DNA of 51,966 nucleotides from Deltaproteobacteria bacterium. Lineage in GTDB: Bacteria > Desulfobacterota > Desulfobaccia > Desulfobaccales > 0-14-0-80-60-11. Made by a program: the position numbers and the translations under genes. Below the pieces are notes generated by a model. It was not told the DNA's origin. It searched no databases and worked only from the letters and a program-made list of their open reading frames with translations. Location of the stretch: the NCBI GenBank assembly GCA_003599195.1, contig QZIZ01000077.1:1-51966 (forward strand). The letters run 5' to 3'. This document shows, piece by piece, positions 38,620 to 47,105 of this stretch. How positions within the stretch are numbered: position 1 is the first letter of the stretch; each line of letters opens with the position of its first letter.

Positions 38620-39711
38620 GTGAAGCCTCAGCAAACCAGCGAACGGCCCCATATGAAAAATGTCTTAGGCTTTCAGGTGCCCACCGATGTCTATTATTTG
38701 CATCAGGGCCATGCCTGGGCAGCGTTGGAAGAAACGGGCCTGGTGCGCGTTGGCCTGGATGATTTCTCGCAAAAAATCATCGGCCCGGCAGACGGCCTCA
38801 AGCTGCCCGGAATCGGCAAGACCTATTATCAAGACCATATCTGCCTTTCCCTGTTCAAAGAGGGAAGAAAGGCTTCCTTCGAAGCCCCGCTGGATGGGGT
38901 AATCGAGGCCGTCAATCCCAAAGTTCGCCAACAGCCCAATCTGGTTCATGACGATCCTTATGGGGAAGGCTGGCTGTGCCTGGTCAAGCCCATCAATCTC
39001 GAGAGCAACCTGGACAACCTCTCTTCCGGAGAGGCCAATGCCACCTGGATCAATGAAGAAGCTCACCGCTTGCTGAACTTCACGGAGGGTAAGGCCGGCG
39101 TTACCCTGCCGGATGGCGGCGCCGTCGTCGACAACCTCCTCGGACTTTACCCGGATATTGGCTGGCGGCCGCTAATCAGGGAGTTTTTCTTAAAACACTT
39201 GACCACAAAAGTCTTGGCAGAAGGATCAACCAAAGATTTGTGGAAAGACATCTACAGCAACGGCAATCTCCAGTACTGCTTCAACTGCAGCACCTGCGTA
39301 TCCGGATGTCCCGCCTCCCATGGAGATCCGCCGCTTTTGGTGAGAAATCTGGCCAGGAAGGTGATCTTGGGGCTGGAGGAGGAACTCATCGAAGATAACA
39401 CTCCATGGGCCTGCGTCTCCTGTTCCAGATGCGAGGAGATGTGCCCCATGAATGTCATGCCCTTTGAGATGATTCTCTCTATCCGGCAATGGCAGTGCCG
39501 CAACGACGAGACCCTGATCCCGCCCGCCATCGTCGAGATCTATAAGCGAGGCTACACCCAGGCGGTCGGGGTGAATATGGAGTTACGGGAATCGCTGGGG
39601 TTGTCCCAGTTGCCCACCATAACCAACAATCAGGAACAACTGGAAATGTTTCGTGAAATGCTGATGCAGACCCAGATAGTCAGCGAGAACGACTATATGT
39701 TCAAGGGTTGA
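38620..39711 (+). CDS. GcvH-like domain fused to an HdrC-like 4Fe-4S domain
   Basis: N-term 'VYYLHQGHAWAALEETGLVRVGLDDFSQKIIGPADGLKLPGIGK...LVHDDPYGEGWLCLVKP'; C-term 'YCFNCSTCVSGCPA...CVSCSRCEEMCPMNVMPFEMI'. Start at 38620 (GTG, after GGAGG) or 38653. Confidence 0.88.
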   Translation: MKPQQTSERPHMKNVLGFQVPTDVYYLHQGHAWAALEETGLVRVGLDDFSQKIIGPADGLKLPGIGKTYYQDHICLSLFKEGRKASFEAPLDGVIEAVNPKVRQQPNLVHDDPYGEGWLCLVKPINLESNLDNLSSGEANATWINEEAHRLLNFTEGKAGVTLPDGGAVVDNLLGLYPDIGWRPLIREFFLKHLTTKVLAEGSTKDLWKDIYSNGNLQYCFNCSTCVSGCPASHGDPPLLVRNLARKVILGLEEELIEDNTPWACVSCSRCEEMCPMNVMPFEMILSIRQWQCRNDETLIPPAIVEIYKRGYTQAVGVNMELRESLGLSQLPTITNNQEQLEMFREMLMQTQIVSENDYMFKG

Positions 39712-39782
39712 AAAAGTGGACTGTGAGATGATTGGTTCCGCCTGATTTTGGGCGATCATATCAGACACACGAGGAAAACGAG

Positions 39783-40688
39783 ATGCAACTATGTTTCTTC
39801 CCAGGCTGTAATACACCTGCCATCCGACCGGATGTAGAGCGGGCCATAAGGGCGTCAATGCCCGTTCTGGGCATTGAGCTGGTGGATGCCGACAACTATG
39901 TCTGCTGCCCGGCATTCGGCTCTTTCCCCTCTGCCGATGAGGAAGCCTGGATGGCGACCAGCGGCTGGAATCTTTCCATTGCCGAACAAAAAGGGTGCGA
40001 TTTCGTCGTTCAGTGCGGCTCATGTTACAGTTCCCTGCGCATGGGACGGGAGCATTTGGTGCATGACGCGGAAAAACTGGCCCACGTCAATGAACTGCTC
40101 GAGCCCACCGGACGGCAGGTCACGGGAAGTTCCAAAGTGCGCCATGTGTCCGAGGTCCTCTTTAAGGAAATAGGCCCTGAAAAGATTGCGTCGCACCTCA
40201 AAAAGAGTCTGGAGGGACTTCACGGCATCGCCCAGTATCCCTGCCATACCTTGTTCCCGAGTGAGGTCGTGGGGTTTGAAGAATCCCCCAGGGCGCCGGA
40301 GGGCTTGCGCCGCTTACTGGAGGCGCTGGGAGCGGAAGTGGACGGCTACAGCCGGGAACTGCAATGCTGCGGCGGAGCGGGCGGATTCATGAAGAGCACG
40401 CCGGAGCAGGCTCTCGAATTCGCCAAAACCAAGTTCGATGCAATTCTCGAGGAAACCAAGGCCGATTTTATCGCCGTCTCCTGCATCACCTGCCTGATGC
40501 ATATGGAAAGGGTGCAAAATACCTTCAATCAACAGCTTGGGGAAGAGCGATACAAAATCCCGGTTTTCGATTACAACCAGTTGCTCGCGCTCTGTCTGGG
40601 ATTTGATCCGAAACAGGTTTCGGCGATCTATAACGTTCCCAGGGACTCGGTCCTAAGCCGCATAGTGTCCGTCAAATCAAATGCGTAA
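39783..40688 (+). CDS. HdrB-like CCG-domain protein
   Basis: 'MQLCFFPGCNTPAIRPDVERAIRASMPVLGIELVDADNYVCCPAFGSF', 'ELQCCGGAGGFM', 'FIAVSCITCLMHMERVQ'. Confidence 0.9.
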   Translation: MQLCFFPGCNTPAIRPDVERAIRASMPVLGIELVDADNYVCCPAFGSFPSADEEAWMATSGWNLSIAEQKGCDFVVQCGSCYSSLRMGREHLVHDAEKLAHVNELLEPTGRQVTGSSKVRHVSEVLFKEIGPEKIASHLKKSLEGLHGIAQYPCHTLFPSEVVGFEESPRAPEGLRRLLEALGAEVDGYSRELQCCGGAGGFMKSTPEQALEFAKTKFDAILEETKADFIAVSCITCLMHMERVQNTFNQQLGEERYKIPVFDYNQLLALCLGFDPKQVSAIYNVPRDSVLSRIVSVKSNA

Positions 40689-40763
40689 CCGGCCCTCTAC
40701 CAGGGGTTTTAGTAGAGGATGGCACAAGCAGACTGAGGCAAATTCTTTAAGGAGGGACAGGCC

Positions 40764-41378
40764 ATGATGCCTCAACAAAAAATCACACGGCCTCAGATGG
40801 AGGAGGTCTTCGGCTTTCAGGTGCCCGTTGAGAATTATTATCTGCACCAGGGCCATGCCTGGGCGGCGCTTGAGGGCGACGATCAGGTGCGGGTTGGATT
40901 GGATGACTTCTCCCAGAAGCTCTTAGGCCCGGCGGATGAGATCAGACTGCCGGAGATCGGCAAGACTTACTACCAGGATCATCTATGCATGGCCCTGTTC
41001 CGGGAGGGGAAAAAGGCTTCCTTTGAGGCTCCGGTGGACGGCGTCATTGAAGCGGTCAACCCCCTGGTCCGGCAGAATCCCGGCCTTATTCACGATGATC
41101 CTTATGGGGAGGGCTGGTTGTTTTTGGTCAAGCCCGTAAATCTCCGCCGCAATCTGGAGCACCTGCGCTCCGGCAAAGAGGCGGTCACCTGGATTAACGA
41201 GGAATCGCACCGTCTGCTGAACCTGATGGATACCCGGATTGGGGTCATCCTGCCCGACGGCGGCGCCATTGTCGATGACGTTTATGGCAACTATACGGAA
41301 TTGGGCTGGAAGCCCCTGGTCCAGGAATTCTTTTTGAAATACCTGACCAAAAGGGGTCACATTCCCCGGGCGAAGTAG
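40764..41378 (+). CDS. Standalone GcvH-like protein
   Basis: 'VENYYLHQGHAWAALEGDDQVRVGLDDFSQKLLGPADEIRLPEIGKTYYQDHLCMALFREGKKASFEAPVDGVIEAVNPLVRQNPGLIHDDPYGEGWLFLVKP'. Confidence 0.85.
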   Translation: MMPQQKITRPQMEEVFGFQVPVENYYLHQGHAWAALEGDDQVRVGLDDFSQKLLGPADEIRLPEIGKTYYQDHLCMALFREGKKASFEAPVDGVIEAVNPLVRQNPGLIHDDPYGEGWLFLVKPVNLRRNLEHLRSGKEAVTWINEESHRLLNLMDTRIGVILPDGGAIVDDVYGNYTELGWKPLVQEFFLKYLTKRGHIPRAK

Positions 41379-41526
41379 AAGAAAAAGGCCTGAAAACCCG
41401 GAGAATGCGCCATTCCTCCCCTTACCCGGCCCTCACCCTCCTTTGAGGAGGGTGAGGCGGGTGGCTTGGGCAAACCTTATCCATTGATTGAATCCGCCAA
41501 AGATGGTCATGTTGGGAGCTACGTCC

Positions 41527-42408
41527 ATGGCAGAGAAAATTATCGAAAGCAAAAACCGCTGCATATGGATGGATGCCGGGGTGGTTCAATTCAAGCTCTG
41601 CGATAGTGATTTCGATTGCCTATCCTGCGAATTCGACCGGGCCATGACCGAATCCGCGGCCCAACAACTGGCGCGGCGGCAACTGGCGGATAAATCCGCG
41701 CCCCGGGAAGTAAAGGCGGTTCCGTGGGAAACCAAGATGCGCCAACGTTTCGGGGAACGCCGGGATTGCCCCTTGATGAAGTCAAATCTTTGCCATCATT
41801 GTTCGTTCGATGAACTTCTTGAGGAGCAATTCGATTCTTTCCTGGCTCCGGAAAACCCCCGGGTCCATGAAATCTTCGGCATTCGGGTGACCACCTCCAA
41901 CTTCCTGCACCGCGGCCATACCTGGGTGGCTCTGGAAGACGGAAACCGGGTGCGCCTCGGGTTGGACGACTTCTCTCAGAAAGTTCTGGGGCCCGCCACC
42001 AAAATCAATTTGCCGAAAGTTGGACAACAAATTATCGCCAACGAACCCTTCATGGCCCTGGGCCGGAACAGGAACAAGGCTGAGGTTCTGGCGCCCCTGG
42101 ACGGGATCATTGAGGCGGTCAATCCCAAGGCCGGGAAGAGGCCCCAAATTGCCCATGACGATCCCTACGTCGAGGGCTGGCTGGTGATAATCGCCCCCGG
42201 AAACCTTAAGGGAAATTTGCAGGAGATGCTATTCGGCCAGTGCAACATCGCCTGGACAGAGAGCGAAATCATCAAGCTGCTGGGAATGCTGCAAACCGCG
42301 CCCGGACTTACTCTGCCTTCCGGCGGAGCCCTCATGGACGACGTTTATGGGAACTACCCGCAGTTGGGGTGGAAGCGTTTGGTGCATGAATTTCTGCATA
42401 CCGCTTGA
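41527..42408 (+). CDS. GcvH-like protein with N-terminal Cys-rich extension
   Basis: N-term 'NRCIWMDAGVVQFKLCDSDFDCLSCEFDRAM...CPLMKSNLCHHCSFDELL'; C-term GcvH-like 'FLHRGHTWVALEDGNRVRLGLDDFSQKVLGPATKINLPKVGQ'. Confidence 0.83.
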   Translation: MAEKIIESKNRCIWMDAGVVQFKLCDSDFDCLSCEFDRAMTESAAQQLARRQLADKSAPREVKAVPWETKMRQRFGERRDCPLMKSNLCHHCSFDELLEEQFDSFLAPENPRVHEIFGIRVTTSNFLHRGHTWVALEDGNRVRLGLDDFSQKVLGPATKINLPKVGQQIIANEPFMALGRNRNKAEVLAPLDGIIEAVNPKAGKRPQIAHDDPYVEGWLVIIAPGNLKGNLQEMLFGQCNIAWTESEIIKLLGMLQTAPGLTLPSGGALMDDVYGNYPQLGWKRLVHEFLHTA

Positions 42409-42970
42409 GGGGTGGAAGCAGGCCCTGGTTCCGGAAGTAATCGTTCAAAAAGATCCGGCAGTAGCGGCAGAAGGCTGGATTTTTCCGGTCCAGTTCTTCC
42501 AGGCTCGATGAAAATTCCATTAAACAGCCATCTTCGCGGCAATGCCCCAGACCGAAAGTGTGTCCCAATTCGTGCAGGCTCAGCTTTACCAGGCGTCCCA
42601 ATAAGACTCGCTTAGACGCCGGGGGCCCACCGTCGTCACCCCGGGGGCGGAACAACGAGATGATGGCGGCCTTGCCGTTTAACTGGGCCTCACCGAAGAC
42701 GAAAGTCAGGATGGGGATAAAAAGGTCTTTGGCAGTCACCCCCAAGATCCGAAAAGCCTCGGTTTCTCCATCATCTATTAGAAATTCCAGCAGTTGGGCG
42801 GCATGATATTGCCGGCGGGTTATGTGATAAGACTGCCGCGGCAAAGGCTTGGGATCCAGCACCCGCACCGGCAGCAACAGGAGTCTATCGAGGGTGGCGC
42901 ACAGTTTCCGGAGGATGGCCGGATCGACGGGGCCTAAAGCCACCAAGCCTAAAAACGGATGCTTTGCCAT
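42332..42970 (-). CDS. Archaemetzincin-like zinc metalloprotease
   Basis: HEXXHXXGXXHCxxxxCxM motif in 'LSLHELGHTFGLGHCREDGCLMEF'; second Cys pair 'CRYCRIFL'. Confidence 0.88.
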   Translation of the reverse strand: MAKHPFLGLVALGPVDPAILRKLCATLDRLLLLPVRVLDPKPLPRQSYHITRRQYHAAQLLEFLIDDGETEAFRILGVTAKDLFIPILTFVFGEAQLNGKAAIISLFRPRGDDGGPPASKRVLLGRLVKLSLHELGHTFGLGHCREDGCLMEFSSSLEELDRKNPAFCRYCRIFLNDYFRNQGLLPPLKRYAEIHAPNASTPTAGSSHKRRP

Positions 42971-43014
42971 TTAATCCCTAAGCCGGCATAGGAAAGTAGA
43001 AAAATCGATGTCGC

Positions 43015-44364
43015 TTAGGGCGCCAGGCCGTATTTCTTGACCTTTGCATAAAGAGTGGAGCGGTTGATGCGCAGGATTCTGGCAGTGGTGGAAAGATTAC
43101 CGGCTTCGATGGCCAGGACCCGGGCAATGTGCTGGCGCTCCATCTCATCCAGGGACAACTTCTCCATTTCTGCCGCGCCTCCCAAGGGAATGACAAAAGG
43201 CAAATCGTTAAGTTGGATTTGCCGGTTTTTGCCCACCACCACGGCGCGTTCGATGGCATTTTCCAATTCCCGGACATTTCCGGGCCAGGGGTAACGCCGT
43301 AAGGCCTCCATCGCCTCCGGTTGAATGGAATCGATCTTCTTATTCGTCTCGGTGGCATAGCACCGCAAAAAATGCTGGGCCAGCAGCGGGATGTCTTCCG
43401 GCCGTTCCCTCAGCGGGGGCACCTGGAGATGAACGACGTTCAGGCGGTAATACAGATCGGCCCTGAAGGTCTTCTTATGGATTGCTTCCTGAAGGTCCTG
43501 GTTGGTGGCGGCGATGACCCGGAAATCGCTGCGCAGGGTCGCGGTGCCGCCCACCCGGGAAAATTCCCGGGTCTCCAGCACCCGCAGCAGGTCAATCTGC
43601 ATTTTCATTGAAATATCGCCCACTTCGTCAAGGAAGAGGGTCCCGGCATTGACCATTTCCAGGCGGCCTTTTTTAGTATTTTTGGCATCGGTGAAGGCGC
43701 CTTTCTCGTGGCCGAAAAGCTCGCTCTCAAGAAGTTGCTCGGTGAAGGCCCCGCAGTTGATGGCAATGAAAGGGGCGTAACACCGCGGGCTTTGGGCATG
43801 GATGGCGCGGGCCACCAATTCTTTGCCGGTGCCGGTTTCGCCGGTAATCAGGACGGTAGCGTCAGTCTGCGCCACATCAACAATGGTTTCAAACAATTGG
43901 ACCATGGCCGGGGCCTGGCTCACCAGATTCTCAAACCGAGTGAAGGTGGCGACCCGCTCCCTCAGAATCAGGTTTTCCATGGTCAGGGCCTGCATTCGCA
44001 CCAGTTTCTCGATGGTGAGGTTTAATTCCTCGAGGTCAAAGGGCTTGAGCAAATAATCATAGGCCCCCAGTTTCATGGCCTCCACCGCGTCCCGAATATC
44101 GCCGTGGGCGGTCATCATGACGATGATGGCATCCGCATCGGTTTCCTTTAACTTTTTGAGCAAGGTCAGGCCGTCTATTTCCGGCATCTTGACATCGACG
44201 AAGATGATGTCGAAACGGTTCTCCGCGTTCTTGGCCAAGGCCTCGGGACCGCCGGCCGCAGTCTCCACCTGATAGCCGCCCCGTTTCAGCCAACCCCTCA
44301 AAGATTCGCGGATACTCAATTCGTCATCAACTATCAGGATGCGGACCTTTTTATGCGGCACCAT
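43015..44364 (-). CDS. Sigma54-dependent NtrC-family response regulator
   Basis: Receiver 'ILIVDDELSIRESLRGWL...IIFVDVKMPEIDGLTLL'; AAA+ 'GETGTGKELVARAIHAQS' (Walker A) and GAFTDA; Fis-type HTH at the C-terminus. Confidence 0.95.
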   Translation of the reverse strand: MVPHKKVRILIVDDELSIRESLRGWLKRGGYQVETAAGGPEALAKNAENRFDIIFVDVKMPEIDGLTLLKKLKETDADAIIVMMTAHGDIRDAVEAMKLGAYDYLLKPFDLEELNLTIEKLVRMQALTMENLILRERVATFTRFENLVSQAPAMVQLFETIVDVAQTDATVLITGETGTGKELVARAIHAQSPRCYAPFIAINCGAFTEQLLESELFGHEKGAFTDAKNTKKGRLEMVNAGTLFLDEVGDISMKMQIDLLRVLETREFSRVGGTATLRSDFRVIAATNQDLQEAIHKKTFRADLYYRLNVVHLQVPPLRERPEDIPLLAQHFLRCYATETNKKIDSIQPEAMEALRRYPWPGNVRELENAIERAVVVGKNRQIQLNDLPFVIPLGGAAEMEKLSLDEMERQHIARVLAIEAGNLSTTARILRINRSTLYAKVKKYGLAP

Positions 44365-46618
44365 GTTCTTCTCCAGCTTTCAAAGCGGGCAGACGGATGG
44401 TAAAGGTGGTCCCTTTCTCCAGGACACTGTCGACTTTGATAATGCCCTTATGGTCCCGGATAATGCCGTAGACCACCGAAAGCCCTAATCCCGCTCCGGA
44501 GCAGGTCTTTTTAGTGGTAAAAAAAGGTTCGAAGATTTGGGAAAGGCTTTCCCTGGGAATACCCTTCCCCGTATCGGAGATTTTTATCAATACGTCCCTG
44601 CGGATATTCTTTGTTTCCAGGGTTAGGGTGCCCCCTTGAGACATGGCTTCTTGGGCGTTCAGAACCAGATTTACCAGGATCTGTTTGATCTGCCCTCTAT
44701 CCGCTAAAACCTGATGCAGATCCGCATCCAGGTGGCGTTTAACAGTAATGTTTTGCAGCCGCATTTGGTGGCCGATGAGAGAGATGGTCTCTTCGATTTC
44801 GGCATTGAGGTTCACAGGCTGGAAATTCGGCTTGGATTTGCGGGAAAAAGCCAGCAGGTTGGACAGCGTTTTGCTGACCCTGGCGGTTTCATCATAGACC
44901 ATGGATAGATAATTGCGTATATCCCCCAATTCGTCCTGGCCGGGGTCCCCGTCATCCAGCATAGTCTGCATCAATTTGACGAAATTGAGTATCCCGGTCA
45001 AAGGGTTGTTGATTTCATGCACCACACTGGCCGATAATTTACCCAGGGAGGTCATCTTATCGTCGTGCAGCATTTGCGTGCGGGCCATAATTTCCTGGGT
45101 AACATCCCGGGCCAGATCAACCACCTGGTGGATGCGCCCATTCTCATCGTAAATGGGGTGGCAGACTACCTGATAGAACCGCTCCCGTCCCTGCTTGTCG
45201 AAGTGCACGTGGGTGACCGAGGAGGCCTTGCCGGTAGCCACCGCATCCTTTAAGGGACAGGGATGCTCCGGGTCGGCGCAGGGGTGCTTCAGGTGGTGCG
45301 TCACTTCATAACAAAATTTCCCCACCACTTCTTCGCGCTTCCGCCCCACCATCTGCAGCAAGGCCCGATTTACCTCGATGATCCGATAGTCCAGGCCTAT
45401 GACCATCATGTGATCCTGGATGCCGTTGACAATGGTTTCGAGAAAGGCCTTGTCTTTCCGGACCCGTTCTTCCGATTCTGCCAGGGCCTCCTCCAACTGC
45501 TTGCGGGCGGTGACATCCCTGATGACCTCGATCACCCTTTTTCTGGTCCCCTCAGGAGGACATAAGGGAGCCATGGTGATTTCGTCAAAGCGCTCGGTGC
45601 CGTCAGCATTGTCAAAGCGCTGTGTTACTTTGACGATTTGGTAATTCTCCATAACTTCCGGCAAGGGACAGGTCATGCCCAGGCGATCGCAGGGCTCCTT
45701 AAAACCATGAAAAACCTCGTAGCAGGGCCTGCCCACCACCTCCTCGAACTTCTTTTGGAAACGTTCCAGAGAGGGAAGGTTGGCTTCCTCCACTATGTAA
45801 TCGGGTTTCAGCACCAACACGGGATCAGGGAGATGGTTAAAGATTCTTTGAAACCGGTTGCGTTGGCCGGCCAATTTGATCTCGCTCTCGATCTTGCTGC
45901 GCACCCAGTCTTCTTCATAACGCAGCAGGTCCCAGAAGAGACGGGCCTTGATGTGGTCGATAACTTGGGTATAAGGATCCTTTCGCTGGATAATCTGCTC
46001 CCGCACTTGAGAATTGCCGGTGAGTTCCAGGATCAGATCCGGTTTTTCCGCCAGAAGATGGGTATAATCCCGAAAAGTAGGAATATTCAGACTTTGAGCC
46101 AGGATCATTCCCAGGGCTTCAAGATCGGGGTCGGCCACTCCGAGGATTTCGATGCGCCTTTTGTGGCGGGGGTCTTCGGTAATGAGCTGCAGTACTTCGT
46201 GTGCGGCCTTGCCGCCCCCCACGATGCCGAGGCGCAAGGGGGCGAATTCCTGGGAAGAGAGCTCCATGGAGATGAGGTCCCAGAATTTTTCCCAGGAATA
46301 GGGACGGTCAACACTCAAGACGATGAGGTTTTCCGGGCGCTGCTCATTCAAGCGGCGCGACACCTCCGGACTGCCGGTAGCGTTGACGATGATATTCACT
46401 TCCGGAAGCTGCAGCAGATCGGTGAAATTGACGGTGACGAAAAGATTGTGGCGGTAGGCGTATAAAATGCCGGGAGCTTCCGGATTGAGGTCCGCCACTC
46501 CTACCACCCGAATGGATTCATCTTCCTTGCGGGGCGGCACCAGAGCCGCCAGGATGGACATCCCCTGCCGCCCCGCGCCCACAATGGCCAGATTATATTT
46601 GGGTTTAAAAGGACTCAT
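44351..46618 (-). CDS. PAS-containing sensor histidine kinase with two N-terminal NAD(P)-binding-like Rossmann domains
   Basis: 'YNLAIVGAGRQGMSILAAL' and 'LRLGIVGGGKAAHEVLQLI'; two PAS domains; H-box 'SASVVHEINNPLTGILNFVKL'; ATP-binding 'ISDTGKGIPRESLSQIFEPFFTTK'. Confidence 0.9.
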   Translation of the reverse strand: MSPFKPKYNLAIVGAGRQGMSILAALVPPRKEDESIRVVGVADLNPEAPGILYAYRHNLFVTVNFTDLLQLPEVNIIVNATGSPEVSRRLNEQRPENLIVLSVDRPYSWEKFWDLISMELSSQEFAPLRLGIVGGGKAAHEVLQLITEDPRHKRRIEILGVADPDLEALGMILAQSLNIPTFRDYTHLLAEKPDLILELTGNSQVREQIIQRKDPYTQVIDHIKARLFWDLLRYEEDWVRSKIESEIKLAGQRNRFQRIFNHLPDPVLVLKPDYIVEEANLPSLERFQKKFEEVVGRPCYEVFHGFKEPCDRLGMTCPLPEVMENYQIVKVTQRFDNADGTERFDEITMAPLCPPEGTRKRVIEVIRDVTARKQLEEALAESEERVRKDKAFLETIVNGIQDHMMVIGLDYRIIEVNRALLQMVGRKREEVVGKFCYEVTHHLKHPCADPEHPCPLKDAVATGKASSVTHVHFDKQGRERFYQVVCHPIYDENGRIHQVVDLARDVTQEIMARTQMLHDDKMTSLGKLSASVVHEINNPLTGILNFVKLMQTMLDDGDPGQDELGDIRNYLSMVYDETARVSKTLSNLLAFSRKSKPNFQPVNLNAEIEETISLIGHQMRLQNITVKRHLDADLHQVLADRGQIKQILVNLVLNAQEAMSQGGTLTLETKNIRRDVLIKISDTGKGIPRESLSQIFEPFFTTKKTCSGAGLGLSVVYGIIRDHKGIIKVDSVLEKGTTFTIRLPALKAGEEHGAA

Positions 46619-46938
46619 GAGAAAACTCCGGAAAAGGAGCAGGACCGCTCAGTTACCTGAGCAGCAATTGGCCGTTGCCGAATAAAAAGCCGTTGGCGCT
46701 GCCAGCCTTGGTCATAATACTTTTGAGAAATATTATTTTCCTGACACTTATAAAATATTTTGTCTAAAAAAATTCTAATCCGTTTTCATTTTGCAATATA
46801 TTTCACAATAATCGCAAATATAAAATATCATATTTCCATAGCCTCTAGCAAAATTCATTTTCAAATAGTTCTGGGGAGCGATGCGGGGAATGAATATAAA
46901 AAGGGTTAGGCCATATAGCCTAACCCCTTGATTTTCAT

Positions 46939-47016
46939 TGGCGTCCCCAACCGGATTTGAACCGGTGTTGCCGGCGTGAAAGGCCGGTGTCCTGGACCAG
47001 GCTAGACGATGGGGAC
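46939..47016 (-). tRNA. tRNA-Glu (anticodon TTC)
   Basis: Reverse complement GTCCCCATCGTCTAGCCTGGTCCAGGACACCGGCCTTTCACGCCGGCAACACCGGTTCAAATCCGGTTGGGGACGCCA folds as a cloverleaf; encoded CCA included. Confidence 0.95.
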
Positions 47017-47029
47017 GTCTCTCTTTTGT

Positions 47030-47105
47030 TGGTGGGCCGTGTTGGATTCGAACCAACGACTCTCTGCTTAAAAGGCAGATACTCTACCGACTGAGTTAAC
47101 GGCCC
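47030..47105 (-). tRNA. tRNA-Lys (anticodon TTT)
   Basis: Reverse complement GGGCCGTTAACTCAGTCGGTAGAGTATCTGCCTTTTAAGCAGAGAGTCGTTGGTTCGAATCCAACACGGCCCACCA. Confidence 0.95.

Noticed and set aside
40720-40734. TGGCAC upstream of the 40764 GcvH-like gene as a second sigma54 promoter
   Set aside because: The -24 half matches, but the sequence at the correct -12 spacing (GACT) lacks the required GC.
38620-42408. Glycine cleavage system operon
   Set aside because: Only GcvH-like folds are present, with no gcvP, gcvT or lpd, and the lipoyl motif is atypical; the context is Hdr-type.
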